DNA of 64,000 nucleotides, taken from contig CM063263.1 of the NCBI GenBank assembly GCA_032158295.1, forward strand, positions 7,870,501 to 7,934,500, written 5' to 3'. Positions 21,055 through 32,845 of the stretch are shown here, piece by piece (position 1 is the first letter of the stretch; the number at the start of each line of letters is the position of its first letter). The position numbers and the translations under genes are program-made. The notes beneath the pieces are model-generated. The model was not told where the DNA came from, ran no database searches, and saw only the letters and a program-made list of their open reading frames with translations. Source of the stretch: Pycnopodia helianthoides. Taxonomy: Eukaryota; Echinodermata; Asteroidea; Forcipulatida; Asteriidae.

Positions 21055-21547
21055 AATCATGTTGTAGGTCCATAGGCGTTCTCAAACTTTGCCACACAGA
21101 TGTTACCTATTTGACCTTCACTTCCGGTTGAAATCAGGTATGCATTGACCCGCTGTTAAACCGCGGAAAATAGCTGCACCGTAAACACACACATTGCATG
21201 ATCTATACCAGTTGCATTGTGATCGGCTTTTCGCAATTTTGACCGTAAAATGTCCAAAGTCCAAACATGCTTTTTACTCTAGTCTCTGTTCAAGGTTCAC
21301 GCAACCTGATTTTGGCAAAAGCTTTGTTAGTCTCTAAAACAGCCGTCCATGCAAACCTCGCAACAATTAAACGTCAGGCTTTTAATCGTGTGCTTTTTTA
21401 GACTTTTGCTAAAGTGTGTAGCTTGTTGACACGCCACAAAACAGTAATGGCACCAAATTCAACTGAATGCAATAACTCAGGCGTTGACACAACCCATTAA
21501 TAGCCGAACACCTCATGTGTTTGTTCGTACAAACACTTAAGCTCTAG
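21055..21547 (+). mobile_element. Helitron-like 3' tail, truncated unit
   Basis: Ends with the hairpin GTGTTTGT-TCGT-ACAAACAC (21517-21536), then CTAG at 21544-21547 followed by T. The same tail recurs at 25790-26065 and 29113-29375. The left part matches 27495-27640. The terminal hairpin plus CTRR end is the hallmark of Helitron 3' termini. Confidence 0.5.
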
Positions 21548-21576
21548 TTTTTTGTTTTTTTAAAGTTTTTCTTCTT

Positions 21577-22983
21577 CTCAGTGGGCTTTGTCCACAAAAA
21601 AACGCATAGTTGCGAGGCCTATATCAACTTGAAACTTTACATGTAGGTAGATTGCAACTAGCAGATGATACAGACGTGTCAAAATACAAGCAATTTAGGT
21701 TCAAAAAGTGACGTCATGCCAATGCCTGTATGTCTCTGAATATTATAGCTACAATACTCATATTTGGGCATATGATAGACCAGGACATGGGCAACATTTA
21801 AAAAGTTAACTTCAAAATCGTATGACCTTTACTTCTTGGTCGTTACCCTGGGTCGAAGTTTGCCTTTGGTTTTTTTCTTGAAAAACCTCATTTTCGGGCT
21901 TGTCTACGGCATAACTCAAGATTGAAATTGAATTTAACATTGAAACTCATCAGACATTTGAACCTCAATATCAAGACAACACAAACTTGATGATGTCATG
22001 ATGACGTCATCAGGTTTTGAATTACAATAAATCAAAGTTTAATATTTGTAAAAAATCATAACTCGTGAACCGCATGTTGGATTTTTACAATCGACACATC
22101 ATCGGACAGGTCGTTGAAAGTTCAACAAACCCTACACAAAACTTGACCCCATTTGACCTTTACTTCCGGTTCAAATCGGAAGTTGAAAATTTCAACAATT
22201 CGTATCTCAAAAACTACCCATTATTTTAGTTTATTTTTTGTATCAAGGTGTGGAACGTTAAGCCTGCTCAAACTTTTGCACACAGATGACAATATTTTGA
22301 CCTTTACATGAGGTCGAAAAAGGCGCACGTTTAAGTTGACCCACCGTGACAACGCACGATAGTGAAACTGAAAGAACACAGGTAGACATACGAACGTGCG
22401 GCTACACATCGCATGCATTGAAGGCTATGCGTACCGTGGCGTGTTCTGCTCGACTGATCACAGGGGGGCAAAGTCCATTTGGCATAGGCTATGCGTAGAG
22501 CAAGGCTGTATGAGCTGTTAGTCTAATCCAAGTGTGAGCATTTTTGTCAGATAACAAAAGACACACTTCCAAAGATCACACAACCTTCAAACTTCGCACA
22601 TAGTTAGCTCTTCAATTGTAGAAGACACCGCTTTCTTGACGTCATAATGACGTAATCAGGTATTCAATTAAATTTAAAAAAATTAATATATTTGAAAAAT
22701 TAATAACTTATGAACCGTGCATCGGAATTTTACAATCTATACATCATCGGAGAGGTCTTCGAAAAATAATCAAACGCTACACAGAGTGTGGACTCAATTG
22801 ACCTTGTCTTTCGGTTGAAAGCGGAAGTTAAGTAGTAACCTTAGCATTTATTTCCTGTGTAACAAATGTACTTTCCGTGAAAATTCAAAAGCTATCAACA
22901 ATCTTTTCATCGATTTAATTAAACACTGACCCAATTGATAGCCGAACACCTCGGTGTTTGTTCGTACAAACACTAAATTCTAG
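21577..22983 (+). mobile_element. Helitron-like unit 1
   Basis: Starts TCTCAGTGGGCTTTGTCC only about 30 bp after the previous unit's CTAG end. Ends with the same 8-bp-stem hairpin (22954-22973) and CTAG (22980-22983). Length about 1.4 kb, non-coding. Recurrent internal phrases are TGACCTTTACTTCCGGTT, CATAACTCGTGAACCGCATG and TGATGACGTCATCAGG. No Rep or helicase remains, so it would be non-autonomous. Confidence 0.5.
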
Positions 22984-23010
22984 TTGGTTTTTTTTATTTT
23001 CACTTATTCT

Positions 23011-26000
23011 TCTCAGTGGACTTTGTCCGCAAGCAAACGCATACTTGCAAACCTTTGATCAACTTGAAACTTCATGTGAAGTTAGAACATAACTAGCAGA
23101 AGCTGAGTAAGTTGTGACGTCATCATTACGTCATCAGGTGTCAAAGTACAAGCCTTTAAAGGTCGAAAGTGACGTCATGCCAATGCCTGTATGTCTCTGA
23201 ATATTATAGCCACAGTATTCATATTTGGGCATATGATAGATCTAGACATAGGCAATCTTTGAAAAGTCAACACCAAAATCGTATGACCTTTACTTCCGGG
23301 TCGTTACCCAGGGTCGAAGTTTGCCTTTGGGTTTTTTCTTGAAAAACATCACTTTCGGGCTTATTTACGGCATAACTCAAGATTGAAATTGAATGGAACA
23401 TTGAAACTCATCAGACATTTGAACCTCAATATCAAGACAACAAAAACTTGATGATGTCATGATGACGTCATCAGGTTTTAAATTACAATAAATTAAAGTT
23501 TAATATTTGTACAAAATCATAACTCGTGAACCACATGTTGGATTTTTACAATCGACACATCAACAGACAGGTCGTTAAAAAGTTAACAAACCCTACTCAA
23601 AATTTGACCCCATTTGACCTTAACTTCCGGTTCAAAAATTCATATCTCAAAAACTACCGATTATTTTAGTTTATTTTTTGTATCAAGGTGTAGAACGTTA
23701 AGCCTGCTCAAACTTTTGCACTCAGGTGACAATATTTTGACCTTTACATTAGGTCGAAAAATGCGCACGTTTAAGTTGACCCGCATTGACGACGCACGAT
23801 AGTGAAAGAACACAGGTACACAAACGCTGTACATGTGTTAAATCCAGTACACTGAAGGCTATGCGTGATTCCGTGCACGTTTGGACATTTTATCGTCACA
23901 GTTCATCGTACTTTTAACAATGGCGGCGCAGCGCTGCGGAACTGAGTTTCTCTCAACCTGTGCTACGTTTGGCGTCAAATCGTTTCCCTTTTCGCCCTTC
24001 TGGTGGCTTGATGGTGATTATGGAATTGAAGACCTAGTTTCACTGAGATGTCCACCTGCTTCAGTGATTCGTATCACTTTTATTATGCGAGAAAATGCAA
24101 GCAGAAAAGGATTAACATTGGTTATGTTTTGATCATACACCGAAAAGAACGGACGTGACATCAGCTTGTTAAGGGCGTTTCAGACCGGCACTCACGGCAG
24201 TGTTTATCGGCGCGACACGGTGAATACAACGGTAAGCTTCGTTTCAACATAATCTCTTTTCAAAATGAATGTGTCAAGTAGTGACGTTTGTAAAACTAAG
24301 GGTCGTTTAATGATCATGGAGGAGGAAGAATTGGGCAATGGGGATTGGTATGATTGTTGGCTCTGTCAATAGTGTCAGAAAATGGTAAGATTTGATGAAT
24401 GTGTTCCATCAACTATAGAATTAATATTATTATGCCATAGATAAGTTACAACCTTTCAATGAAGTTTCCCCAGAGGGTAAGATTTATAAGTTGTTCAATT
24501 CCAAATCAGTATAGGCACCTTCCACTTATTAAATTATAATCTTGAAATGTTTTAAGTCTCGAATTTTGTTTATTTTACAAGTTTCTACAGTGATCAAGGA
24601 ACATATGGAACAGAGTCTGATGGCGGGATGAGAGGCTGATGACTGGGTCAGGACTGGTACACAGAAAGGAGTTGCAGCTGTCAACATGAGCCATCTTTAG
24701 TCTTCACTGCTCCTGTCAGTTGTCAACTATGGTTATACCTGGCCAAAACAATGATTATGGATGGTCTTTTCTTGAGAGGTAAATTTACAGTAGTTTATTG
24801 AAGGTTCAAAACAACACAAATTATGCAAGGTAAAACATGTCCAAAGGAATTGAAATAATACTTCTGGTTGAGCCCATTTTCCTTGTAATTCATTGCATTT
24901 GTTGTTGGTATGGATAACATGACTTTGCGTAACTAATGCTGTGAGACTTTCTATTCAAAGAAGTTTACATATTTTTGAAACATTCTAAACATAAGTTATT
25001 GTAAATTTGTTCATGCATTTAAAATGTTAGGCTATGATTTTTATTGTGTTGTATGAATTTTATTTTTTTTGAGACTTGGTAGGTTATGAAAAAATGTCTG
25101 AAGATTATTCATGAAGTCATACTCTGTTCATTGTTTTTTCTTCATCAGAATGCAGCACATCCAGTACCGGAATGGTCTACAGTGAAAATTGTGACACTTG
25201 CTGTTATGTTCCATTCCTTATTTCCCTGCCAAGTCACTGTATGATGCACCATGGAGGTAGAAATAGTATTTGACTCAGTTTTTTTCAGTCTAACTTCAGT
25301 CTAAAAAACTTCACAAGAGGCTTAGACTTGCATCTTCATGATGTGCCTTTGTCTTGCATTCTAAAAAAGTGTCTTCTACGGTTTAATTTTTCTCAAGTCA
25401 ATTTTTTCTCAAGTAACAAGCTTACACAATGCTTGACTTATTTGAAGGTTATCATCATCAAGTGTATTATGAACAATCATTTTTCATCCATCGATACTCA
25501 ATGAGAATCCAAATTTATTTGAAATCCTTCGAACATTTCTAATAATTATATTTTAGCTTAATAATGTCAACTTGAACAACATAGCTTGTGTGAACTTGTG
25601 ATTTATAATGAATCAATAAAGAATAAGTTTTCATGAAGCAATAAATTAGCTTTTAATAGTGAATGACATACTTGATATAGTTGGGTTGCTTGCTAGCTTA
25701 TTACACGTTTGACATTTTATTCCTGAAGCATGACCCCACTTTGACCTTTCCTTCCAGTCCAAACAGGAAGTTCTAACTATACAAGACTCTAGTCTCTGTT
25801 CAAGAGTCTCGTAACCTGATTTTGGCAATAGCTTTGTCAGTCTTTAAAACAGTCGTCCATGCAAACCTCGCTAACAATCAAACGTCAGGCTTTTAATCAT
25901 GTGCTTTTTTAGATTTTTGCTAAAGTGTGTAGGTTGTTAGGCACGCCACAAAACAGTAATGGCACCAAATTCCACTCAATGCAATAGCTCTCGCGTTGAC

Positions 26001-26065
26001 TACAACACTGACCCCATCGATAGCCGAACACCTCGTGTTTGTTTAGACAAACACTTGCGCTCTAG
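23011..26065 (+). mobile_element. Helitron-like unit 2 with a 1.9-kb unrelated insert
   Basis: Starts TCTCAGTGGACTTTGTCCGC and follows unit 1 closely to about 23830. It then carries unrelated sequence to about 25790, and resumes with the shared 3' tail, hairpin (26035-26054) and CTAG (26062-26065). The insert looks gene-like (see separate entry). Confidence 0.5.
23920..25620 (+). other. Gene-like insert (captured gene or lncRNA) in Helitron-like unit 2
   Basis: An ATG in a YY1-like context (ACAATGGCGGCGCAGCG) opens a 70-codon frame, 23920-24132, of unknown family. A donor follows at AACG|gtaagc (24231). Exon-like blocks lie at 24591-24778 (tttctacag acceptor, GAGAG|gtaaat donor) and 25149-25256 (ttcatcag acceptor, GGAG|gtagaa donor). 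AATAAA lies at 25615-25620. The later blocks lack long open frames, so a non-coding transcript or a decayed capture is likelier than a protein gene. All splice calls are by eye. Confidence 0.3.
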
Positions 26066-26271
26066 TTATGTTTTGTTTTACAAAGGTTTTAGTCTGTACC
26101 CCTAGCTACTATCCCCAAACTATTGTCACGTTACGTGTTGTTGCCTGCGCTACACATGCGGCGGGACAACGACGGACTGAATTCTGTATCTGTATAATTT
26201 TGCCCGGCAAAAAAAAATATCTCAAGACACATCACTCCAGCTTGTGCACAATATTATGGGGATGGGATGGC

Positions 26272-26751
26272 CTAATTTTTTAGATACTTGTTGAGGTTTT
26301 CCTTAAATTTGTCTAGTGATTTGCTGGAGATTACATTGCTGGGCAAAGTATTCCAGTCATTAATGGTAGATGGGAAAAAACTGTTGCCGTGAGCCTTGAC
26401 GGAATGACGAATCTGTTTATCCCATACAGCTGGTCTACGTCTATGTAATAGCTGCACAATGTCCACAGAATGCAAGTTGGTGTGGATCGGACAAGACTGT
26501 TTATGTCGGTTTTTTTACATGTGAATTTGTGTTTTTTGAATATGAAGACTGGATCTTCATGCCTCGCCATTGTTGTAATTAATACATAGACAGGGCACCA
26601 GTCTACTTACAACATTGCGCAACAATGTCACGTAAACTTGACAGTTGCAACGGCTGGAAAGCATATACGCTGACCTTTGAACACGTTTTGTTTTTTCACA
26701 TTTTTCGTTAATTGCGTGATATTTGAGGTGTTCGTGCAACAGCACGAACAA
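26272..26751 (-). pseudogene. Non-LTR retrotransposon ORF2 C-terminal remnant
   Basis: The minus strand reads a KRVQRSA block (compare the LERVQRRAA motif after the RT domain), then HGNSFFPSTINDWNTLPSNV and SLDKFKENLNKYL. These are the usual C-terminal phrases of CR1/Jockey-type ORF2. Frameshifts separate the two parts and the polymerase core is absent. Confidence 0.65.
26729..26748 (+). repeat. Hairpin of a second terminus subfamily
   Basis: GTTCGTGC-aaca-GCACGAAC is a perfect 8-bp stem followed by AACTCATTG. It parallels the GTTCGGC hairpins near 27961-28060, and suggests a decayed Helitron-like 3' end immediately before unit 3. Confidence 0.45.
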
Positions 26752-26799
26752 CTCATTGTTTTTGTTCGTTTTTTAAATTTTTTTAGTTTTACTTATTCT

Positions 26800-29375
26800 T
26801 CTCAGTGGGCTTTGTCCGCAAGCAAACGCATGCTTGTAAACCTTTGATCAACTTGAAACTTCATGTGAAGTTAGAACATAACTAGCAGAAGACGAGTAAG
26901 TTGTGACGTCATGATTACGTCATCAGGTGTCAAATTACAAGCCATTTAAGGTCAAAAAGTGACCTCATGCCCATGCCTGTATGTCTCTGAATAATAAAGT
27001 TACACAATTCAACTTTGGGCATATGATACACAAAGACATGGGCAACATTTGAAAAGTTAACGCAAAATTCACATGACCTTTACCTACGGTCGTACCGGAG
27101 GGTCAAAGTTTGCCTTTGTGTAATTCTTTAAAAAAACACTTTCTCGGTAAAATTATTAACTTCAGTATATCTGATCAACTTCAAATTAATACCACATTAG
27201 GACATGGATAAAACCTCCACCAAGTAGTTGTGACGTTATGATGACGTCATCAGATGTCAAAATACACTAAAACAAAGTTTAATACTTCATAAATTCATAA
27301 CTCGAGAAGTACCTTAGCTATTATTTCAATCTATACATCATCGGGGAGGTCTTGAAAAATGTAGCAATTACATCACAAAGTGTTACACCATTTGACCTTG
27401 ACTTCCTGTTTAAACCGGAAGTTGAAAGTTTCAAATTTCATACTTTAAGAAATATTCATACTTTTTACACACACACTACTCACAGATTTTACGTCATGTT
27501 ATAGGTCCAAAGGCGTTCTCAAACTTTGCCACAGAGATGTTACCTATTGACCTTCACTTCCGGTTGAAATCGGGTATGCATTGACACGCTGTTAAACCGC
27601 GGGAAAATAACCGCACTGAAAACACACACAATCCGTGATCTATACCAGTTGCAATGTGAGCGGCTTTTCGTTCTATTGACCGCAAGGGGGCGAAGTCCAA
27701 ACATGCTTGTACTCTAGTCTCTGTTCAAGGTTCACGCGTCCTGATTTCGGCAATAGCTTTGTTAGTCTCTAAAACAGCCGTCTATGCCAACCTCACTAAC
27801 AATCAAAAGCTTGTTTAGACTTTTGCTAAATTGTGCAGCTTGTAATGCTTTTACGAAGAGTTATTCTTGGCCACTAGAAATAACCATAATACAATGTATT
27901 TTCATGATAATTAACGATTCGTAAATAATAATTATTAACATTTATGTTTCATTAGGGATTTCGGCCAACAGCCGAACAACTAGTGTTAGGCTATTGCTCT
28001 GTTTTTTAGGTGTTCGGCCAACATCCGAACAACTATTGTTATTGCTCTGTTTTTTTTCTTTCTGGGTTTTCTTCTTCGCAAAAAGAAAAGCTTGTATGAA
28101 CTTGAAATTTACCGTGTACAAAGATCTTTGAAACTAGATGAATCCGCAACTTGTTTGGAATGATGACGTAATTGATAACGTCATTACGTTAAATAAACGT
28201 TAAATAATTTGAAAAATTCATATCTTGAGAACCATATATGCTACATACAGGATCTTTGATGCATATGAAAGGTCTTGTAATGTTGTACACATTGTATGCA
28301 AATTGTGACCTCATTTGACCTTTACCGGAAGTTAAATAAAAAATTATGTTTTGGGGGCTCAAGAGCCTAAGTGTATAAAAATATGAAAAAAAACTTTCAA
28401 CGCATAATATTTTGTTAAGCTCATGAGCATTTTATATGATATATGACGTCATGGCTACGTCACAACGACAATCGTTAACAAGGTCGACATTTTAAACATT
28501 TTGCTATCTCCAAAAATTAAAGATTGTACGGACTTGAAACTTACCATATACCTAGACCACAGTGTGTACATGACAGAATACATTTGTTTTTGAATTACGT
28601 CATCAATGACGTCATTACATTAAATTGAAGTTTTATATTAAAAATAATCATATATCAAGAACCATGCTAAATACAAAATATGTGCACCATATGAAAGCTC
28701 TTAAGGTATTAAACAAATCTTACCCACATTGTGACTCCGTTTGACCTTTACTTTACTAAAGCACATTTTTTCATCATGACGTCATCGGGTGTCAAGTTAC
28801 AGTAATTCAAAGCTTATTACTTTAAATATCAAATCTCCTGAACTGCATGTCATAAAGTCGTAATATTTGTGTTGTCTTGTAGCTTACAACACTTGTGACA
28901 TTTTGTTCATATGCATGACCCCACGTTGATGTTTCCTTCTAGTCCAAACAGGAAGTTCAAATATTAGAAATCATATTTCCTGAACCACATGTCATGAAGT
29001 CTTAATCTTTGTGCTGCTTGCTAGCTTAATACACGTTTGACATTTTATTCCAGAAGCATGACCCACTTTGATCTTTCCTTCCGGTCCAAACAGGAAGTTC
29101 TAACTATACGAAACTCTATCCTAACCTGATTTTGGCAATAGATTTGTCAGTCTTTAAAACAGCCGTCCATGCAAACCCCGCTATCAATCAAACGTCAGGA
29201 TTTTAATCATATGCTTTTTTAGAATTTTGCTGAAGTGTGTAGGTTGTTAGGCACGCCACAAAACAGTAATGGCACCAAATTCCACTCAATGCAATAGCTC
29301 TCGCGTTGACTACAACACTGACCCCATTGATAGCCGAACACCTCGTGTTTGTTTGGACAAACACTTGCGCTCTAG
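26800..29375 (+). mobile_element. Helitron-like unit 3 / composite
   Basis: Starts TCTCAGTGGGCTTTGTCC and ends with the hairpin (29345-29364) and CTAG at 29372-29375. Inside, around 27961-28060, lie two further terminus-like hairpins (GTTCGGCcaacaGCCGAAC followed by AACTAG, and a decayed copy). The unit is therefore probably a composite of two subfamilies. No coding capacity was seen. Confidence 0.45.
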
Positions 29376-29744
29376 TTTGATGATTTATTTTTTACAACCA
29401 TCTAAAAATTATTTTTCTGTGATTCCACATCACTGAATTAGGTAAAAAGTAAGCAGTTATATCCCTTTAACGCCGGGGGATTATCTACAAGAGGGCGCTA
29501 TTTCAAGCAATACTTTAGTGTATATCAGAAGTAGACAAAAACCATAATCACAGACTGAGAACCAAGTCCATGATTATTCCAGGACCAGCAACAAAAAGAT
29601 CAGATGCAGGAAAATGCTCCCAAGCCTAAAAAACATGACATTTTGGACAGATAGATCCCTAGGTCTACCTCTCAAGTGCAGACTTGTCATTTTCATGGAC
29701 CTATCAACTTTTACAAATAGGTAAACCCAAGCTCAACTTCTTCC

Positions 29745-29830
29745 TCATCAAAAACTGAACTTGCCTTTATAAAAAATTAATGTAGTTATGAACACTGACC
29801 TTGCCTTTATAAAAAAGTGGTTGCAGCTGT
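29745..29830. repeat. About 40-bp tandem repeat, block 1
   Basis: Two units of the type TTATGAACACTGACCTTGCC + TTTATAAAAAAGTGGTTGCAG. Further blocks occur at 30474-30762 and 32757-32845, so the LINE fragment and the nested MITEs interrupt or separate one array family. Confidence 0.6.
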
Positions 29831-30381
29831 AAGCGCACTGCCTACTTAGCCCTTGTACGACCAACCCTGGAGTATGGAGCAGTAGTGTGGGATCCTCAGT
29901 CATAGTCATAATAAGACCAACATACTTTAGATCGCCTTGAGCGCATCCAACATCGTGCTGCACGCTTCATCACAGGAGATTATCGGTCACGGCAACCTGG
30001 ATGTATCACAGAAATGCTCAGAAACCTGCAATTACCAACTCTCCAGGACAGACGGAAGCAAATACGTCTTACATTCATGTTCAAGGTGGTTGAGGGTTGG
30101 TACCAGCTATACCATCACAACTTTACTTTACACCAAAAAAAACAGGCAGACGCATTCGACCTAGAACACTCTTTAATTCACCAACAACTATCTCAATCGA
30201 AAGTTCAATAGCAAATAACTCCAAGTGCTTCAAAGTTCCACGGTGCAACACCAACCAATTAAAGTACTCGTTCATCAATAGAACAATAACTGACTGGAAC
30301 CACCATGAAGAAAACATCGTCCAAGCTGAGTCAGTTGACTCCTTCAAATCCCTCATTGGCTGCATTCCTCTCTCCCTCTAA
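29831..30381 (+). pseudogene. LINE ORF2 C-terminal remnant
   Basis: The plus strand reads LVRPTLEYGAVVWDPQS, LDRLERIQHRAARFITGDYR, then EMLRNLQLPTLQDRRKQIRL and later FINRTITDWNHHEENIV and AESVDSFKSLIG. This is the post-RT C-terminal region of CR1/Jockey-type elements. Several stops and frame changes make it non-functional. It is a different and better-preserved copy than the one at 26.3-26.8 kb. Confidence 0.75.
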
Positions 30382-30473
30382 ACATCCAGCACGTACACCC
30401 TCTCCCTCTCCCGTTGCGTTTATGCCAATTTTGGTCTCTGCAACGTACAGATACAGATACTAATACAGATGCA

Positions 30474-30762
30474 GTATGAACACCGAACATGCCTTTATTA
30501 AAAGTGGTTGCAGTTATGAACGCCAAACCTGCCTATTAAACAAGGTGGTTGCAGCATGTCCCTCCGGTCTCCGACCGTCGGGAGGATGGAGGGTTACGAT
30601 TATCGCAACTAGTTGCAGCAATGAACATTGAACTTGCCTTTATTTTGATGCAGTTTATGAACACCGAACCTGCCTTTATAAAAGTTGATGCAGTTATGAA
30701 CCCCGAACCTGCCTTTATAAAATGGGTTACGGTTATGAACATTGAACTTGCCTTTATAATGT
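30474..30762. repeat. About 40-bp tandem repeat, block 2
   Basis: Five to six degenerate units containing GAACCTGCCTTTATAAAAG. A non-repeat stretch with a CCTCCGGTCTCCGACC segment interrupts the block near 30555-30610. Confidence 0.6.
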
Positions 30763-31261
30763 CGTCGACTACGAACCCAACACATGTTGTACCCATAGAG
30801 CTAGACCCATGAATAGGGCCAATCCACTCCGTCCTTGGCCCCAGCACCACTGCAGACCAATTCTTTCGCCCTATGATGTTTTTTATCTGCAAAGATTTAG
30901 AATTAGATCGTGAAACTTACCGATTGAATGCTTATGTACTTGCAGATAGCCGGACTGTTAAAATTTCTTTAAAATACATCACACGTTTTTGGTGAAAATC
31001 AAATGATTTTCGAGAGTTAATATTTAGAAGGGCCTTCTGAAAATTTGCAGCTCGATCCATACTAGACTTGATTTCAAGTCTGAGATCACGGTTATTTCTC
31101 TGAATCAGCCACGCAAAAGGCCCCACAGATTAGCTAACTCGCAATAATGACTGAGGTTAATCCACAAGAGGGCGCTATTTCAGGCAATAATGTATTGGCT
31201 TATCGGGTAGACTAAATAAAAGCCGCGATCGCAGACTTGGAACCAAGTCTAGATCCATACA

Positions 31262-32710
31262 GGTGTCATGACAAAAATATGGTGGCCCTGAAGGGACATC
31301 GCATATCGCAAACGTGTGCGCATACGTATGCAATGTCGTGAAACAATTCGCGAATATGTGCGCATACGTATGCAATGTCGTGAACCAAATCGCGAATATG
31401 TGCGCACACGTATGCAATGTCGTGAAACAATTCGCGAATATGTGCGCACACGTATGCAATGTCGTGAAACAAATCGCGAATATGTGCGCACACGTATGCA
31501 ATGTCGTGAAACAATTCGCGAATGTGTGCGCACACGTCTGCGAATATATTTGCGATGTCGTGAATTTTATTGCATACCATGTCGCATACCTTTGGGGTGA
31601 TGTCATAGTTGCGAACAATTTGTTAGTGACCTAGGGAGTACGTGGCGCTACAGTCAGGTCAGGCTCCCTGTAAGCATGTACCCAGGAACTTGGCACCAGG
31701 CCAAGTCTTGCCATACCGGAAGACCACCCGCCTCGCTTGCCTAAAACAATGACTACCGCTGCAATGACTACCGCTTATCTCACTGTAGGCAAGAAACCAC
31801 CCAGATCATTAGACATTTTATTCAAAGGTATGCAACATGGTATGCAATAAAATTCACGACATCGCAAATTTATTCGCAGACGTGTGCGCACATATTCGCG
31901 AATTGTTTCACGACATTGCATACCGTGTGCGCACACATTCACGATTTGTTTCACGACATTGCATACGTGTGCGCACATATTCGCGAATTGTTTCACGACA
32001 TTGCATACGTGTGCGCACATATTCGCGATTTGTTTCACGACATTGCATACGTATGCGCACACGTTTGCGATATGCGATGTCCCTTCAGGGCCACCATACA
32101 AAAACTTGTCCGCTGACGTGACAAAAAGTGTCCGCTGAGCATGCGCAGTAGACCCCGGACACTATTTGGCATGTAACACGTGACAAATAGTGTCCGCCCA
32201 ACAAATAGTGTCCGGGCGCGCGCCATGCTGCTGCACGTTTGCATGCACATGGACAGTATTTGGCAGATTACGGACAGTATTTGGCAGAGATTACGGTCAG
32301 TTTTGGGGCATTTTGAGGCTGTAGAGGGGAGTTAGGAATATATCAAGCAGACGAACACTTAATCTCAAAAGTATGTCAAGATTAGTATTTTACTTAAGTA
32401 ATTAAAAAGTGCAGGTTAAAAAGTACGAATGGTGACAGTGCTAAATGATAAATAATACGAATATTTATAATCAAATACAAGCAGGAAAGCGTTACAAAAA
32501 TGTAAAACTAAAAGGTCAAAAATTATCTTATCTGGACACGACGTCTTAACAGCTGAGAACCAAGGCACGCAATGATGATGCACGCTAACCGCGGACACTA
32601 TTTAGCAAGCTTCCGTAAACAATGAGACGTCATAGACGCATGACCAATCAGAACGCAATATGCTAATGAGCGGACACTTTTTGTCAGCGGACAGTTTTTG
32701 TCATGACACC
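31262..32710. mobile_element. Outer MITE with GGTGTCATGACAAAAA ends
   Basis: The left end GGTGTCATGACAAAAA and the right end TTTTTGTCATGACACC are inverted repeats. Inside, GACAAAAAGTGTCCGCTGA-type motifs recur in both orientations at each end (about 32105-32140 and 32665-32700). The body contains several CGGACACTATTTGGCA-like motifs. It was split by the inner element at 31279-32097. No target duplication could be seen. Confidence 0.6.
31279..32097. mobile_element. Inner MITE with 8-bp duplication and 42-bp repeat arms
   Basis: Ends are ATGGTGGCCCTGAAGGGACA and its reverse complement. The flanks ACAAAAAT (31271-31278) and ACAAAAAC (32098-32105) match at 7 of 8 bases, which suits a hAT-type 8-bp target duplication. 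Arms 31279-31593 and 31825-32097 are long inverted repeats. Each contains tandem 42-bp units rich in GTGCGCACACGTATGC and TTCGCGAAT palindromes. Since 42 is a multiple of 3, the units give an open MCAHVCNVVKQFAN repeat, probably meaningless. Confidence 0.75.
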
Positions 32711-32756
32711 GGCACCTGGGAGTTTTTCTTACACAAACAGACACCTTACTCGCATA

Positions 32757-32845
32757 GATGATGCAGTTATGAACATTGAACTTGCCTTTATAAAAGAGGT
32801 TGCAGTTATAAACATTGAACTTGGCTTTATAAAATTGGAGTTACA
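32757..32845. repeat. About 40-bp tandem repeat, block 3
   Basis: Two units with AACATTGAACTTGCCTTTAT, same family as 29745-29830 and 30474-30762. Confidence 0.55.

Noticed and set aside
30536..30892. 118-codon minus-strand ORF with FIKAGS repeats
   Set aside because: Translation of the ~40-bp tandem repeat block 2.
31249..32121. Cys/His-rich ORFs with MCAHVCNVVKQFAN repeats on both strands
   Set aside because: They follow from a 42-bp repeat unit divisible by 3 inside a MITE; open in several frames and on both strands.
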